Notes under the pieces: generated by a model
Told to the model about the DNA's origin: nothing
Databases searched by the model: none
The model's input: the letters and a program-made list of their open reading frames with translations, nothing else
In this document: one piece after another, positions 25,435 through 33,690 of the stretch
Layout of the letters: every line of letters starts with the position of its first letter
How positions within the stretch are numbered: the stretch's first letter is position 1
Program-made: the position numbers and the translations under genes
NCBI RefSeq assembly: GCF_001984195.1
Contig: NZ_MTQN01000009.1
Location: 620,001-684,000 of the forward strand
Direction of reading: 5' to 3'
Source of the DNA: Kribbella sp. ALI-6-A
Lineage (GTDB): Bacteria; Actinomycetota; Actinomycetes; Propionibacteriales; Kribbellaceae
Length of the DNA stretch: 64,000 nt

Positions 25435-27774
25435 CTATGCCCAGCTTCGGTAGTCGTCCACGGGCAGCGGGTGGTCGACCGGGACGACCCGCGAGTGCAC
25501 CGCGGTCAGGCACCCAGGGCAGAACAGCTGCCGGAAGACGATCTGGGCGTCGACGTACTCGGTCGGGTCGTGCCAGATGTGCGGGCCCGCTTCGGTCGGC
25601 GCCGCTTCACGGCGAGCCAGCGCCGCGACGAAGTCACCCCCGGCCAGCGGCCCGATCTCGGTGCCGCAGTGGGCGCAGGCCACTGTCCCGCCGTCCGGCG
25701 AGTCAAGGACGACGAGGTTGTCGTCGAGCCGGCGCGTCTCCTCGAGCTCCGGCGTGCTGATCGCCGCGGGTGGGGTGCTGGGTAGTCCGGCACCGGAGGC
25801 GCGCCTGGTCCGCAGTTCCTGGCGGAGGCCGTCGGTTGCCGCCGGATCGACCTCGCCGTCCTCGCGAAGCACGACGCCGTAGACGTCCCGCGCGGCAGCC
25901 GTCGACACCCGCACCTGGAGTACGTCGTCGCGAACGTCTTCGGCCGGGCGGAGCAGCGGGTCGCCGTACCCGCCGCCGGCTTGCCAATGCAGGTAGAGCG
26001 CGTCACCTGGCCCGAGGGTCGACTCCCCCTCGCAGGGCAGCACCTCGACGTGGCCGCCGAGCTCGTCCAGGCCGCCAGGGATGGTGGCCGCGTCGACGAG
26101 CTGGGGCAGGTCGACGTCGCGCACCACCAGGTCGAGCTGCGAGTTGCCGGGATAGCCGCCCGCCAGGCCGACGTTCTGGTTGGCGACCTTGCCTGTTCCG
26201 GACACGACCAGCGACATCGTTCCCTGCTGATCGGGGTGCTGGACGTAGCAGACCGAACCGCTCATCCCGCCCCGCTGCCGGCCCGGTCCCCCGGAGTCGG
26301 TCTGCTCGCGGCGCCACAAAGCGACCAGCGGGTAGAGGTACTCGGTCATCTCGACGTCTGGTGCCCGCGCCGAGGGGATGATCAGCCGGCCGCCGGTGTC
26401 GACACCGTCGTGATACACCTGCGCGCCGTAACCACCGGCCATCACGTCGAAGACCGGCGACACGAAGCCCTTGCTGCCACCGCCGCGCACGTCGACCCCG
26501 GACACCACACAGAGGTCGGTGGTGCCGTTGCAGATGGACTGTACGTCGGTGCGGTGGTCGGGCTCGGCGTCCAGCATCTTGGCGAGCACCTCGGCGACGA
26601 GATTGCCCGCGCCCCACGCCGGACCGAACGGCCCCTTGCCCACCGCGGCCGGGAACGACGCGTTGGTGATCGTGTCCTCGTCGGTGACGATCTCGAAGCA
26701 GCGCATCAGCCCGCCGGCCGCCCAGGGGATGTCCCCCGCGAGCAAGGGCAGCATCGTGAAGACGATCCCGGCCCGCAGCCCGGGGTAGGGACAGTTGATG
26801 ATGCCGGTCTGCCCGGCGGTCCCGCGGAAGTCGAAGACCAGCCGGTCGGCCTGCTTGGTCATCGCGACCTTGATCGCGTACAGGCCGCGGTCTCCGGTCC
26901 CGGACTGCTCCTGGTAGCCGACCGCGGTCCACGTCCCGTCGGGCAGGGTCTCGAGCTTGGCCCGCAGGCGGCGTTCGGCGTCGTCCATCATCCGGCGCAT
27001 GACGAGCTTGACGGTGTCGGCGCCGTACTTGGTGATCAGCCGGAGGATCTGCTCGGCCGCGTTCTTGTTGGCGGCGATCTTGGCGCGCAGGTCGAGTCCC
27101 ACCAGGTGCGGCAGCCGCGACCGGCGAACCCAGGCCTCGGCGACGTCGCGCTGCAGCACTCCCCCGCGGACCACCTTCAACGGCGGTGTCGGCGCCGCCT
27201 CGCCGAACACGTCCTGCGCGGACGGGCTGAACGAGCCCGGCCGCGGACCGCCCAGATCGACCTGGTGGGCGATGGCCGTCGTCCAGCCGAACAGCTTGCC
27301 CTCGTGGAAGATCGGCGCCAGGATCGCGGCGTCGTTCTGGTGCAGCCCACCGCCGATCCACGGGTCGTTGCACAGGAACATGTCACCCTCGGCGATGCCG
27401 GGGTTGTCGCTGCGGTTGCGCAGGGTCCACACGATCGCTAGGTCCATCGAGCCGATCAGGCCGATGTTGAAGGTGCCGACCTGGACCTGTTCGCCGAGCT
27501 CGTCGCAGATGGAGAAGTTGAAGTCGTTGGACTCGGTGACCACGTGCGAGCCCGACATCCGCCGAAGCGTCTCCCCCATCTCCTGGGTGATCGCCCACAG
27601 GCGGTGCCGGACCACCTCGTACGTCAGGGCGTCGACCGCCTCGGCCCGCGCTTCGTCGACCTGGTGCAGCGGCAGGGTGGGCGAGATCTGCCGCAGCAGC
27701 TCCTCGCGGGGCATGGGCCGGCTGGTGAATTCGTCCGCACCGGGGATTCTGGAAGTCATCGAAGGTGTCCTCAC
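25435..27774 (-). CDS. Hydantoinase B/oxoprolinase-type subunit with C-terminal zinc-ribbon domain
   Basis: 779 residues from GTG 27774, which overlaps the stop of the HyuA-like gene (GTGA); ATG 27759 is the alternative. Residues about 40-640 are a HyuB domain (ESNDFNFSICDELGEQV, LCNDPWIGGGLHQNDAA, YPGLRAGIVFTMLPLLAGDI, GGYGDPLLRP). The last 90 residues carry Cys700-x2-Cys703 and Cys752-x2-Cys755 (CAHC, CPGC), resembling the small zinc-binding subunit of acetone/acetophenone carboxylases fused on. With HyuA it would act as an ATP-dependent carboxylase or amidohydrolase. The neighbouring aromatic hydroxylase favours an aryl-ketone or ring-type substrate (inference). Confidence 0.82.
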   Translation of the reverse strand: MRTPSMTSRIPGADEFTSRPMPREELLRQISPTLPLHQVDEARAEAVDALTYEVVRHRLWAITQEMGETLRRMSGSHVVTESNDFNFSICDELGEQVQVGTFNIGLIGSMDLAIVWTLRNRSDNPGIAEGDMFLCNDPWIGGGLHQNDAAILAPIFHEGKLFGWTTAIAHQVDLGGPRPGSFSPSAQDVFGEAAPTPPLKVVRGGVLQRDVAEAWVRRSRLPHLVGLDLRAKIAANKNAAEQILRLITKYGADTVKLVMRRMMDDAERRLRAKLETLPDGTWTAVGYQEQSGTGDRGLYAIKVAMTKQADRLVFDFRGTAGQTGIINCPYPGLRAGIVFTMLPLLAGDIPWAAGGLMRCFEIVTDEDTITNASFPAAVGKGPFGPAWGAGNLVAEVLAKMLDAEPDHRTDVQSICNGTTDLCVVSGVDVRGGGSKGFVSPVFDVMAGGYGAQVYHDGVDTGGRLIIPSARAPDVEMTEYLYPLVALWRREQTDSGGPGRQRGGMSGSVCYVQHPDQQGTMSLVVSGTGKVANQNVGLAGGYPGNSQLDLVVRDVDLPQLVDAATIPGGLDELGGHVEVLPCEGESTLGPGDALYLHWQAGGGYGDPLLRPAEDVRDDVLQVRVSTAAARDVYGVVLREDGEVDPAATDGLRQELRTRRASGAGLPSTPPAAISTPELEETRRLDDNLVVLDSPDGGTVACAHCGTEIGPLAGGDFVAALARREAAPTEAGPHIWHDPTEYVDAQIVFRQLFCPGCLTAVHSRVVPVDHPLPVDDYRSWA

Positions 27775-29873
27775 TGGTAGCGCAGTACGAGGTTGCCGAG
27801 GTGGTCGACGCGACCGGTGACTCCGGCCGGCACCACGACCACCGTGGTCGGTACGTCGACGATCGCTGGGCCGACGAGCTCGTGGCCGGAACGGAGCAGT
27901 GCGTAGTCGTAGACCGGGGTCGTCACGAAGCCGATCTGCGAGTCGAGGCAGACGGAGCGATGCCCGAGCAGCGCGTCGGCGGGGTCGGGGCCATCGGCCG
28001 CCGGGATCTCCGGGAGCGTGACAGGGAAGCCGAGACTCGCCTTCGCCCGCACCCGGTAAGTGATCGCCTGGACACCGGCCTCGCGATAGCCGGAGCCGCT
28101 GCCGTTGATGCGCTCGTACTGTTCCTCGAACCGCTCGAGGATCTCGTCCCCGGTCCGCTCGCTGAAGTTCCCGTCCGGAACGGCCGTCGCGAGTTCGGTG
28201 GTCTGCATCGAGTACCGCAGATCGATCTCCCGGTGCAGCGACACGTCGTGGAACTTCACCTTCTGCCGGTCCAGCGCGCGGTGCAGGTCCGCCTCCAGTT
28301 GGGCGAAGTGCGACTCGAGCACCGTGTGGTCGACCGGGAACGTCACCGGGTCGGACAGCTCCGCGCTCAACGCGACGTCCGATGCCGCCAGCCCGTACGC
28401 CGAGAAGGCGGACGCCACCGGCCCGAGCGGCACGACGACCTCGCGCACGCCCAGGTCCTGGCAGTAGCCGGCGCAGTGCGCGGGCCCGGCACCGCCGAAC
28501 GCGTAGACGACGAAGTCGCGCGGGTCGTATCCGGCCTGCACGACGGCCCGGCGTACGAGGTCACCCGCTTGCGCGTTCTGCACCTCGTGGATGGCGATGG
28601 CGGCCTGCTCGACGGTGAGGCCGAGCGGCTCGGCGACGTGCTCGCGGATCGCTTGCCGGGCCAGGTCCAGGCTCAGCGGCTTCCGGCCGCCGAGCAGCCC
28701 GCGCTCGCTCAGAATGCCGAGGACAAGGTTGGCGTCGGTGTTCGTGGGCCGGGTGCCGCCGTTGCCGTAGCAGGCCGGGCCGGGGACGGCTTCGGCGCTC
28801 TGCGGACCGAGCCGCAGGTTCCCGCCGTCGTCCACCGAGGCGATCGCTCCTCCGCCGGAGCCGATGGTGTGCACGCGGATCGTCGCCGCGTTGATCGGGA
28901 ACTGGTTGACGATCGAGCCCGGCGCCATCACCGGCTCACCGTCGACGATCAGTCCGGCCAGGAACGTCGTACCGCCGACGTCGGTGGTGATGACGTTGTG
29001 GTGTCCGAGCTGCTCGGCCAGGCGCATCCCGCCGATGACGCCGCCGGACAGGACCGATCCCACCGTGGTGATCGCGTGCTCAGGTGCCCGGTCGGCGGTG
29101 ATGGTGCCGCCTTCGCTCTGCATGACCAGCAGCGGTCCTTTCAGCCCACCCTCCTCCAACTGCTGCTGCAGCGGGAGCAGGTACGTGCGCAGCCGCGGCC
29201 CGATCTGAGCGTTCATGATGGTCGTGGACGTCCGTGCGAACTCGCGGATCCGCGGGCTGACCTCCGAGGAGAGCGTGACGTACAGGTCCGGCGCGATCTC
29301 GTGGATCAACTCGCGGACCCGCTGCTCGTGAATCCCGTTCTTGAACGACCACAACAGGCAGACCGCGATCGCTTCGACGCCCTGGTCCACCAGGGTCCGG
29401 GCGACCCGCCGGACCTCGTCCTCGTCCAGCGGCACCAGGATCTTCCCGGCATGGTCGACCCGCTCGGTCACCTCCAGGGCCCGGTACTTCGGGATCAGCG
29501 GCGCGGGCTTGCGACGGCGCAGCGTGTCCTGGATCTCGTGGGCCGAGCGGCCCAGGGTCCGGCCTTCGGCGTTCATGATGTAGATCGCGTCCCGGTGGCC
29601 CTTGGTGGCGATCAGCCCGACGTCGGCCACCTGGCCCTGGACGAGCGCGTTGATCGACGCGGTCGTGCCGTGCGCGATGTAGTCGGTCCGCGACAGCAGT
29701 TCACCGACGCCGATGCCGAGCTCGCCGGCGAGGTCCTCGATCGCGCGCATCACACCGACCTCGCGGTTCGGCGGGGTCGTCGGCGTCTTGGCCGACACCA
29801 TCCGGCCGGCGCCGTCGGAGGCGACCGCATCGGTGAAGGTGCCGCCGACGTCGATGCCCAGTGCGTATGGCAT
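27771..29873 (-). CDS. Hydantoinase A/oxoprolinase-type ATP-dependent subunit
   Basis: 700 residues. Actin-like ATPase fold: phosphate-1 loop ALGIDVGGTFTDAV at the N terminus, AHGTTASINALVQG, NVITTDVGGTTFLAGL (second loop), TIGSGGGAIASVD, and FGGAGPAHCAGY near residue 450, all typical of HyuA/acetone carboxylase beta/acetophenone carboxylase subunits. ATP (or its hydrolysis to phosphorylate substrate or bicarbonate) is expected. It lies between the flavin hydroxylase (21-base gap) and the HyuB subunit (overlap), in an operon headed by the family 1 operator at 32488. Confidence 0.87.
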   Translation of the reverse strand: MPYALGIDVGGTFTDAVASDGAGRMVSAKTPTTPPNREVGVMRAIEDLAGELGIGVGELLSRTDYIAHGTTASINALVQGQVADVGLIATKGHRDAIYIMNAEGRTLGRSAHEIQDTLRRRKPAPLIPKYRALEVTERVDHAGKILVPLDEDEVRRVARTLVDQGVEAIAVCLLWSFKNGIHEQRVRELIHEIAPDLYVTLSSEVSPRIREFARTSTTIMNAQIGPRLRTYLLPLQQQLEEGGLKGPLLVMQSEGGTITADRAPEHAITTVGSVLSGGVIGGMRLAEQLGHHNVITTDVGGTTFLAGLIVDGEPVMAPGSIVNQFPINAATIRVHTIGSGGGAIASVDDGGNLRLGPQSAEAVPGPACYGNGGTRPTNTDANLVLGILSERGLLGGRKPLSLDLARQAIREHVAEPLGLTVEQAAIAIHEVQNAQAGDLVRRAVVQAGYDPRDFVVYAFGGAGPAHCAGYCQDLGVREVVVPLGPVASAFSAYGLAASDVALSAELSDPVTFPVDHTVLESHFAQLEADLHRALDRQKVKFHDVSLHREIDLRYSMQTTELATAVPDGNFSERTGDEILERFEEQYERINGSGSGYREAGVQAITYRVRAKASLGFPVTLPEIPAADGPDPADALLGHRSVCLDSQIGFVTTPVYDYALLRSGHELVGPAIVDVPTTVVVVPAGVTGRVDHLGNLVLRYQ

Positions 29874-29893
29874 GTGCGTTCTCCTGGTGATCT

Positions 29894-31525
29894 CTACCGC
29901 TGGTGGGCGGTGACGTGGCCGGTGACTGTGGTCAGGAGCTCGTCGGGACGGGCGTCCCCGCCGCCCATCCAGGCGACGTGCTGGTCGGGGCGCACGAGCA
30001 GCAGCGCGGTGGGATAGCGGTCAGGCCACTGCTGGGGCAGGTCGACCACGGTGAAGGGGATGCCGAGTTTTCGTGCGGCCGCGGTCCAGAGCTCGACGTC
30101 GCAGCCGGGGTCCGTCCTCAGCAGGGTGAAGCCGGGACCGAGAACATCGAACACCGAGCGGCCGTCGTCGAGCCAGACGTGCGGCAACCGGAACCCCGGC
30201 TGCGCGCGATCCTGGAAGCCGCCCATGGTGATCGCGGCCTGCCCCTCGCCGCCGACGACCAACGGCGAGCCGGCGTAGTGGTAGCCGAAGCTGAAGCCGT
30301 CGGGGGAATACCGGTGCCGCTCACTTGCCGCGAGCCGATCGGCGAACTCCGCCCGAGCTCGCTGCCCCTCCGGACCGGACAGATGGATGTCGGTGGAGAC
30401 TTCCGCGAACGACGTCCGCGCGGCCGAACCCACCGCGTCGGCGAACTGCTCCCCCACCGGTTTGCGCTCCAGCTCGTAGGCGTCGAGCAGCTCCGGTGGC
30501 GCCCACCCGTGGTGGACCGCCGCCAGCATCCAGCCGAGCGTCGCCGCGTCCTGGATCCCGGCGTTCATCCCGAATCCCCCGACGGGGATCCAGATGTGGG
30601 CCGCGTCGCCGGCCAGGAACACCCGCCCCGAGCGGTAGCGCTGAGCAACGAGCCGTCGCCCGGTCCAGCGCACCACGCCGAGCACCTCGTGGTCCACCGG
30701 CTGCCCGACAGCGTCGTACAGAAGCTGCTCGGGATCCTCGCCCTCGGTGTCGTGATCGGGGCCGAAGGCAACGTGGTTGAGCCACAGCGACTCGCCGTCG
30801 ATCGCGATCAGCGACGCGATCCGGCGGCCGTAGGTCCAGTACGTCCAGGCGCGGTCCCGGGCGGCCAGCCGTCCCAGCTCGGGCGAGCGGACGAAGGTCG
30901 ACACGAACTGCTGTATCGCGTCGACGCCTTCGTAGCGGATCCCCAGCCGGCGCCGAACGGCGCTGTGGGCGCCGTCGCAGCCGACGACGTACCCGCAGTG
31001 CACGGTACGGCGCACGCCGGCGTTCTCGACGATCGCCTCGACGTGGTCGTCGTACTGCCGGAACTCGACCAACCGGGTGCCGCGCTCGAGCGTCAGCCCG
31101 GGAAGCTCGCTCGCGCGCCGCTCCAGGATGGGCTCGAGGAACAGTTGCGAGATCCGGTGCTGCGGCTCCGGCGTGGGCCAGTCGTCCTTGCCCGCACCGG
31201 CGAGGACTTCCCCGGACGAGGGCAGATCGATGCGGAAGATGTCCTCGCCGCTCAGCATCGTCCGGTAGTGGATCGAGGTGGGGTGGTCCGCAGGGAGCCC
31301 GGCCCGCCGGATCTCGTCGGCGAGTCCGAGCCGCCGGAAGATCTCCATCGACCGCGCGGACGTGGTGTTGCACCGTGGATTGACGGGTCGCTCTTCGGTC
31401 GCCTCGACGACGTGACACGCCACCCCACGCCGGGCCAGGTCGATGGCGAGGGTCAGGCCGGCGGGACCGGCGCCGACGATCAGGACGTCGACTCGGTTCG
31501 CGCTGTTGTCGCTGGGCTGTGTCAT
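29894..31525 (-). CDS. FAD-dependent aromatic hydroxylase
   Basis: 543 residues of the class A flavoprotein monooxygenases (MhpA/PheA/TfdB group). Seen: DVLIVGAGPAGLTLAIDLAR, CDGAHSAVRRRLG (DG motif) and VFLAGDAAHIWIPVGGFGMN (GD motif), followed by a thioredoxin-like C-terminal domain. It should ortho-hydroxylate a phenolic or phenylpropanoid ring using NAD(P)H and O2, giving a catechol for the extradiol dioxygenase encoded at 43155-44021. Its start overlaps the stop of the hydrolase gene upstream (ATGA). Exact substrate unknown. Confidence 0.9.
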   Translation of the reverse strand: MTQPSDNSANRVDVLIVGAGPAGLTLAIDLARRGVACHVVEATEERPVNPRCNTTSARSMEIFRRLGLADEIRRAGLPADHPTSIHYRTMLSGEDIFRIDLPSSGEVLAGAGKDDWPTPEPQHRISQLFLEPILERRASELPGLTLERGTRLVEFRQYDDHVEAIVENAGVRRTVHCGYVVGCDGAHSAVRRRLGIRYEGVDAIQQFVSTFVRSPELGRLAARDRAWTYWTYGRRIASLIAIDGESLWLNHVAFGPDHDTEGEDPEQLLYDAVGQPVDHEVLGVVRWTGRRLVAQRYRSGRVFLAGDAAHIWIPVGGFGMNAGIQDAATLGWMLAAVHHGWAPPELLDAYELERKPVGEQFADAVGSAARTSFAEVSTDIHLSGPEGQRARAEFADRLAASERHRYSPDGFSFGYHYAGSPLVVGGEGQAAITMGGFQDRAQPGFRLPHVWLDDGRSVFDVLGPGFTLLRTDPGCDVELWTAAARKLGIPFTVVDLPQQWPDRYPTALLLVRPDQHVAWMGGGDARPDELLTTVTGHVTAHQR

Positions 31526-32289
31526 GCGCTCAGGAACTCCCCTACCAGGCCGCAGAACTCGTCCGGCCGGTCGACGTGAATCCAGTGCCCCGCTCCAGCC
31601 ACCACGGCGAGTCGGCCGTCCGGCAGCGCGTCGACGAGCCGCTCGGAGACCTCGACCGGCGAGACCCGGTCGAGCTCCCCGTGCAGCGCGAGGACCGGCG
31701 TGCCGATCGACGCGAGATCGACGGGTGGAGGGCCGTCGGCGGCGTCGGCGAACATCGACCGGAACGCCGCCTCGGCGCCAGGACGCAGCGCCTGCTTCAT
31801 CCGAAGGCCGGCGAGTTCGTCGAGCAGCTCCCCATGGACACTCTCGTCGGCGACCAGCCGGGCGAGCGTGGCCCGCATGGACTGCTCGGTCGGATCGTCG
31901 TAGAACGGCACCGCCGCGGGCAACGGTCCGGTTCCGGCTCCTCCCATCACGACCGCGCGGTCGATTCGGTCAGGCGCCAGGGCCAGCAGCGCGAGCGCGG
32001 CAGCTCCACCCGCGGCCGAGTTGCCCACCAGGTGCACTCGTTCGAGACCGTCGCTGTCGAGGAGGTCGAGGACCTGGCGGGCCCGAGCCAGCGCCCACGC
32101 CCGCGGCCCTTCGATCCCGCCGGTTCCGGCGATCCGCCCGCCGAACCCGAGCAGATCGGGAGCCAGGCAGCGGAACTCGCCGTCCAGCCTGGAGCGCACG
32201 CTCGCCCAGTTGCTCACGGCATCGACGCCCGGCCCACCACCGTGCAGCAGCACGACAACGGGGCCTGCGCCTGGCTCGGCTGCAGACAC
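31522..32289 (-). CDS. MhpC-like alpha/beta hydrolase (C-C or ester bond)
   Basis: Start GTG 32289 with GAGGAGG upstream; 255 residues. Seen: VVLLHGGGPGVDAVSNWASV (oxyanion loop as in meta-cleavage-product hydrolases), LVGNSAAGGAAAL where the nucleophile elbow GNSAAGG holds Ser, acid in LALHGELDRVSP and catalytic His in VAGAGHWIHVDRP. The family hydrolyses C-C bonds of ring-fission products. A second such enzyme is encoded at 44028, so the two may act on different intermediates. It is the second gene of the operon behind the family 1 operator at 32488. Confidence 0.85.
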   Translation of the reverse strand: MSAAEPGAGPVVVLLHGGGPGVDAVSNWASVRSRLDGEFRCLAPDLLGFGGRIAGTGGIEGPRAWALARARQVLDLLDSDGLERVHLVGNSAAGGAAALALLALAPDRIDRAVVMGGAGTGPLPAAVPFYDDPTEQSMRATLARLVADESVHGELLDELAGLRMKQALRPGAEAAFRSMFADAADGPPPVDLASIGTPVLALHGELDRVSPVEVSERLVDALPDGRLAVVAGAGHWIHVDRPDEFCGLVGEFLSA

Positions 32290-32327
32290 TGGAGCCTCCT
32301 CAACAGATCGTACGTCGGGGTCGCGGT

Positions 32328-32465
32328 TCACGGCAGCCGGGCGAGGAACTGCTCGGTGCTGGTCAGGCGTGAGCTCGGGAAGGATCTCCACCCCGCGCTC
32401 GCGTCGACCAGGGCCTCGCCTGCGAGCACCGCCGTCCGGGCCACGTCGATCAGCGAGCTGCTCAT
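32328..32465 (-). CDS. Small 45-residue protein at the head of the hydroxylase operon
   Basis: ATG 32465 is preceded by GGAGG at a seven-base spacing and lies 23 bases downstream of the family 1 operator; the frame ends at TGA 32328-32330, 38 bases before the hydrolase start. The product begins MSSSLIDVARTAVLAGEALV and ends QFLARLP: an amphipathic Ala/Leu/Val helix followed by a polar tail, with no signal peptide. Position, spacing and ribosome site suggest it is translated. It could be a small protein or a leader peptide coupling translation of the operon; no family is recognised. Confidence 0.5.
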   Translation of the reverse strand: MSSSLIDVARTAVLAGEALVDASAGWRSFPSSRLTSTEQFLARLP

Positions 32466-32487
32466 GCTTCCGCCTCCGCGCTCTCGC

Positions 32488-32511
32488 CTGTATGTAGCGC
32501 TCACTCTACGA
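32488..32511. promoter_or_regulatory. Family 1 operator (site B)
   Basis: Contains TGTATGTAGCGCTCACTCTA, identical with site D at 44861 over ATGTAGCGCTCACT. It stands directly upstream of the small-ORF/hydrolase/hydroxylase/HyuA/HyuB operon on the minus strand and about 50 bases from the stop of the LacI gene. Confidence 0.75.
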
Positions 32512-32558
32512 TCTCGGGAAAGCGTTGGCTAGAGCAGCGACGTCGACCACTGGACTTT

Positions 32559-33575
32559 TCAGACCGGCCGGCCGGTGGTGCTCTCGCGCAGTTCGAGGGT
32601 GTAACCGGCCGAGATCTCGGCCGGATCGGAACGGTCGCCGTCAAGACGGTTCAGCAGCAACTGAACGGCGTTCTTCGCGATCTGGTTCTTGTCCGGGCTG
32701 ATGGTCGTCAGGCTGGGGGTGCTGTAGCGGCCGTCCTCGATGTCGTCGAAGCCGACCAGCGCGATGTCCTCGGGCACCCGCAGGCCGCGGCTGAGAATGG
32801 TGCGCAGGGCCCCGAGTGCGAGCAGGTCGTTGTAGCAGAAGACCGCGTCCGGCGGCTCGGGAAGCGCGAGCAGCTCGGCCATCGCCGCGGCGCCGTCGGC
32901 CCGGTGGAAAAACTCCACCGGGCGGACCAGTTCGGCGATCACCTCCCGGCCGGCCGATTGCAGAGCGGCTCGATAACCCTGCGTACGCAACTGACCGGTC
33001 CGGCGGGTCTCGTCGAACTGGTCGCCGATCGCGGCGATCCGCTGCCGGCCGAGGTCGATCAAGTGCCGGGTCGCCAGCTCGGCCGCGCCGACGTTGTCGA
33101 TCATGATGTGGTCCAGTCCGCCCTGGACGACGCGCTCACCGAGCAGCACCACCGGCGTCGACGACGGCCGGTTGCGCAGATCCGCGTCGCCGAGCGCCAG
33201 CGGGTTGAAGATCAGCCCGTCGAACATCGCGGCCCGGCTGCCCCGCATCACCAGCTCGCGCTCGCGGACCGGATCGCCGTCGGTCTGGTCGACCACGACC
33301 GTGTAGCCGGCCACCGCGGCCTGCTCGATCACGGCCCGGGTCAGCTCCGCGAAGTACGGTACGTCGAGCTCCGGCAGCACCAGCGCGATCAGTCCCGAGC
33401 GGCCGTTGCGCAGCGTCCGGGCGACCGCGTTCGGCTGGTAGCCGAGCTCGTCGAGCGCGCGCTGCACCTTGGCCCGGGTCTCGGCCGCGACCTGGGGGAA
33501 GTCGTTGACCACGTTCGACACCGTCCGGACCGAGACGCCGGCTCTCTCGGCGACCTCGCGCAGGGTGGCGGCCAC
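32559..33575 (-). CDS. LacI-family repressor of the glycan locus
   Basis: Start GTG 33575 with GAGG upstream; 338 residues. Helix-turn-helix and hinge helix: ATLREVAERAGVSVRTVSNV, VQRALDELGYQPNAVARTLR. The effector domain is a type I periplasmic-binding fold (VLPELDVPYFAELTRA, IMIDNVGAAELATRHLID, VFCYNDLLALGAL, VGFDDIEDGRYSTPSLTTI). It is divergent from the sugar ABC operon, and two perfect TTGCAACGTTGCAA palindromes lie between the genes, which is the classic geometry of a local repressor released by an incoming sugar. Confidence 0.93.
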   Translation of the reverse strand: MAATLREVAERAGVSVRTVSNVVNDFPQVAAETRAKVQRALDELGYQPNAVARTLRNGRSGLIALVLPELDVPYFAELTRAVIEQAAVAGYTVVVDQTDGDPVRERELVMRGSRAAMFDGLIFNPLALGDADLRNRPSSTPVVLLGERVVQGGLDHIMIDNVGAAELATRHLIDLGRQRIAAIGDQFDETRRTGQLRTQGYRAALQSAGREVIAELVRPVEFFHRADGAAAMAELLALPEPPDAVFCYNDLLALGALRTILSRGLRVPEDIALVGFDDIEDGRYSTPSLTTISPDKNQIAKNAVQLLLNRLDGDRSDPAEISAGYTLELRESTTGRPV

Positions 33576-33605
33576 TGTGCACCTCGTCTCGTGGGCGGTG
33601 AAACC

Positions 33606-33661
33606 TTGACACTTGCAACGTTGCAACCTTAGCGTCTCCAGCACTACTTGCAACGTTGCAA
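33606..33661 (+). promoter_or_regulatory. Promoter with two LacI operators
   Basis: TTGACA (-35) at 33606-33611 is followed after 17 bases by TTAGCG (weak -10) at 33629. A perfect palindrome TTGCAACGTTGCAA fills the spacer (33613-33626) and an identical copy lies downstream (33648-33661), 35 bases apart, before the binding-protein gene at 33691. The spacer location means bound LacI-type repressor would block RNA polymerase directly. Confidence 0.85.
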
Positions 33662-33690
33662 GCTCAGCAATAGTCGTGAGGAACGACAAC

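Noticed and set aside
27765..30017. A 750-codon plus-strand open frame opposite the HyuA-like gene
   Set aside because: High-GC shadow: the minus strand carries the conserved ATPase motifs and normal codon use; the plus-strand product is His/Arg/Asp/Gly-rich without any domain.
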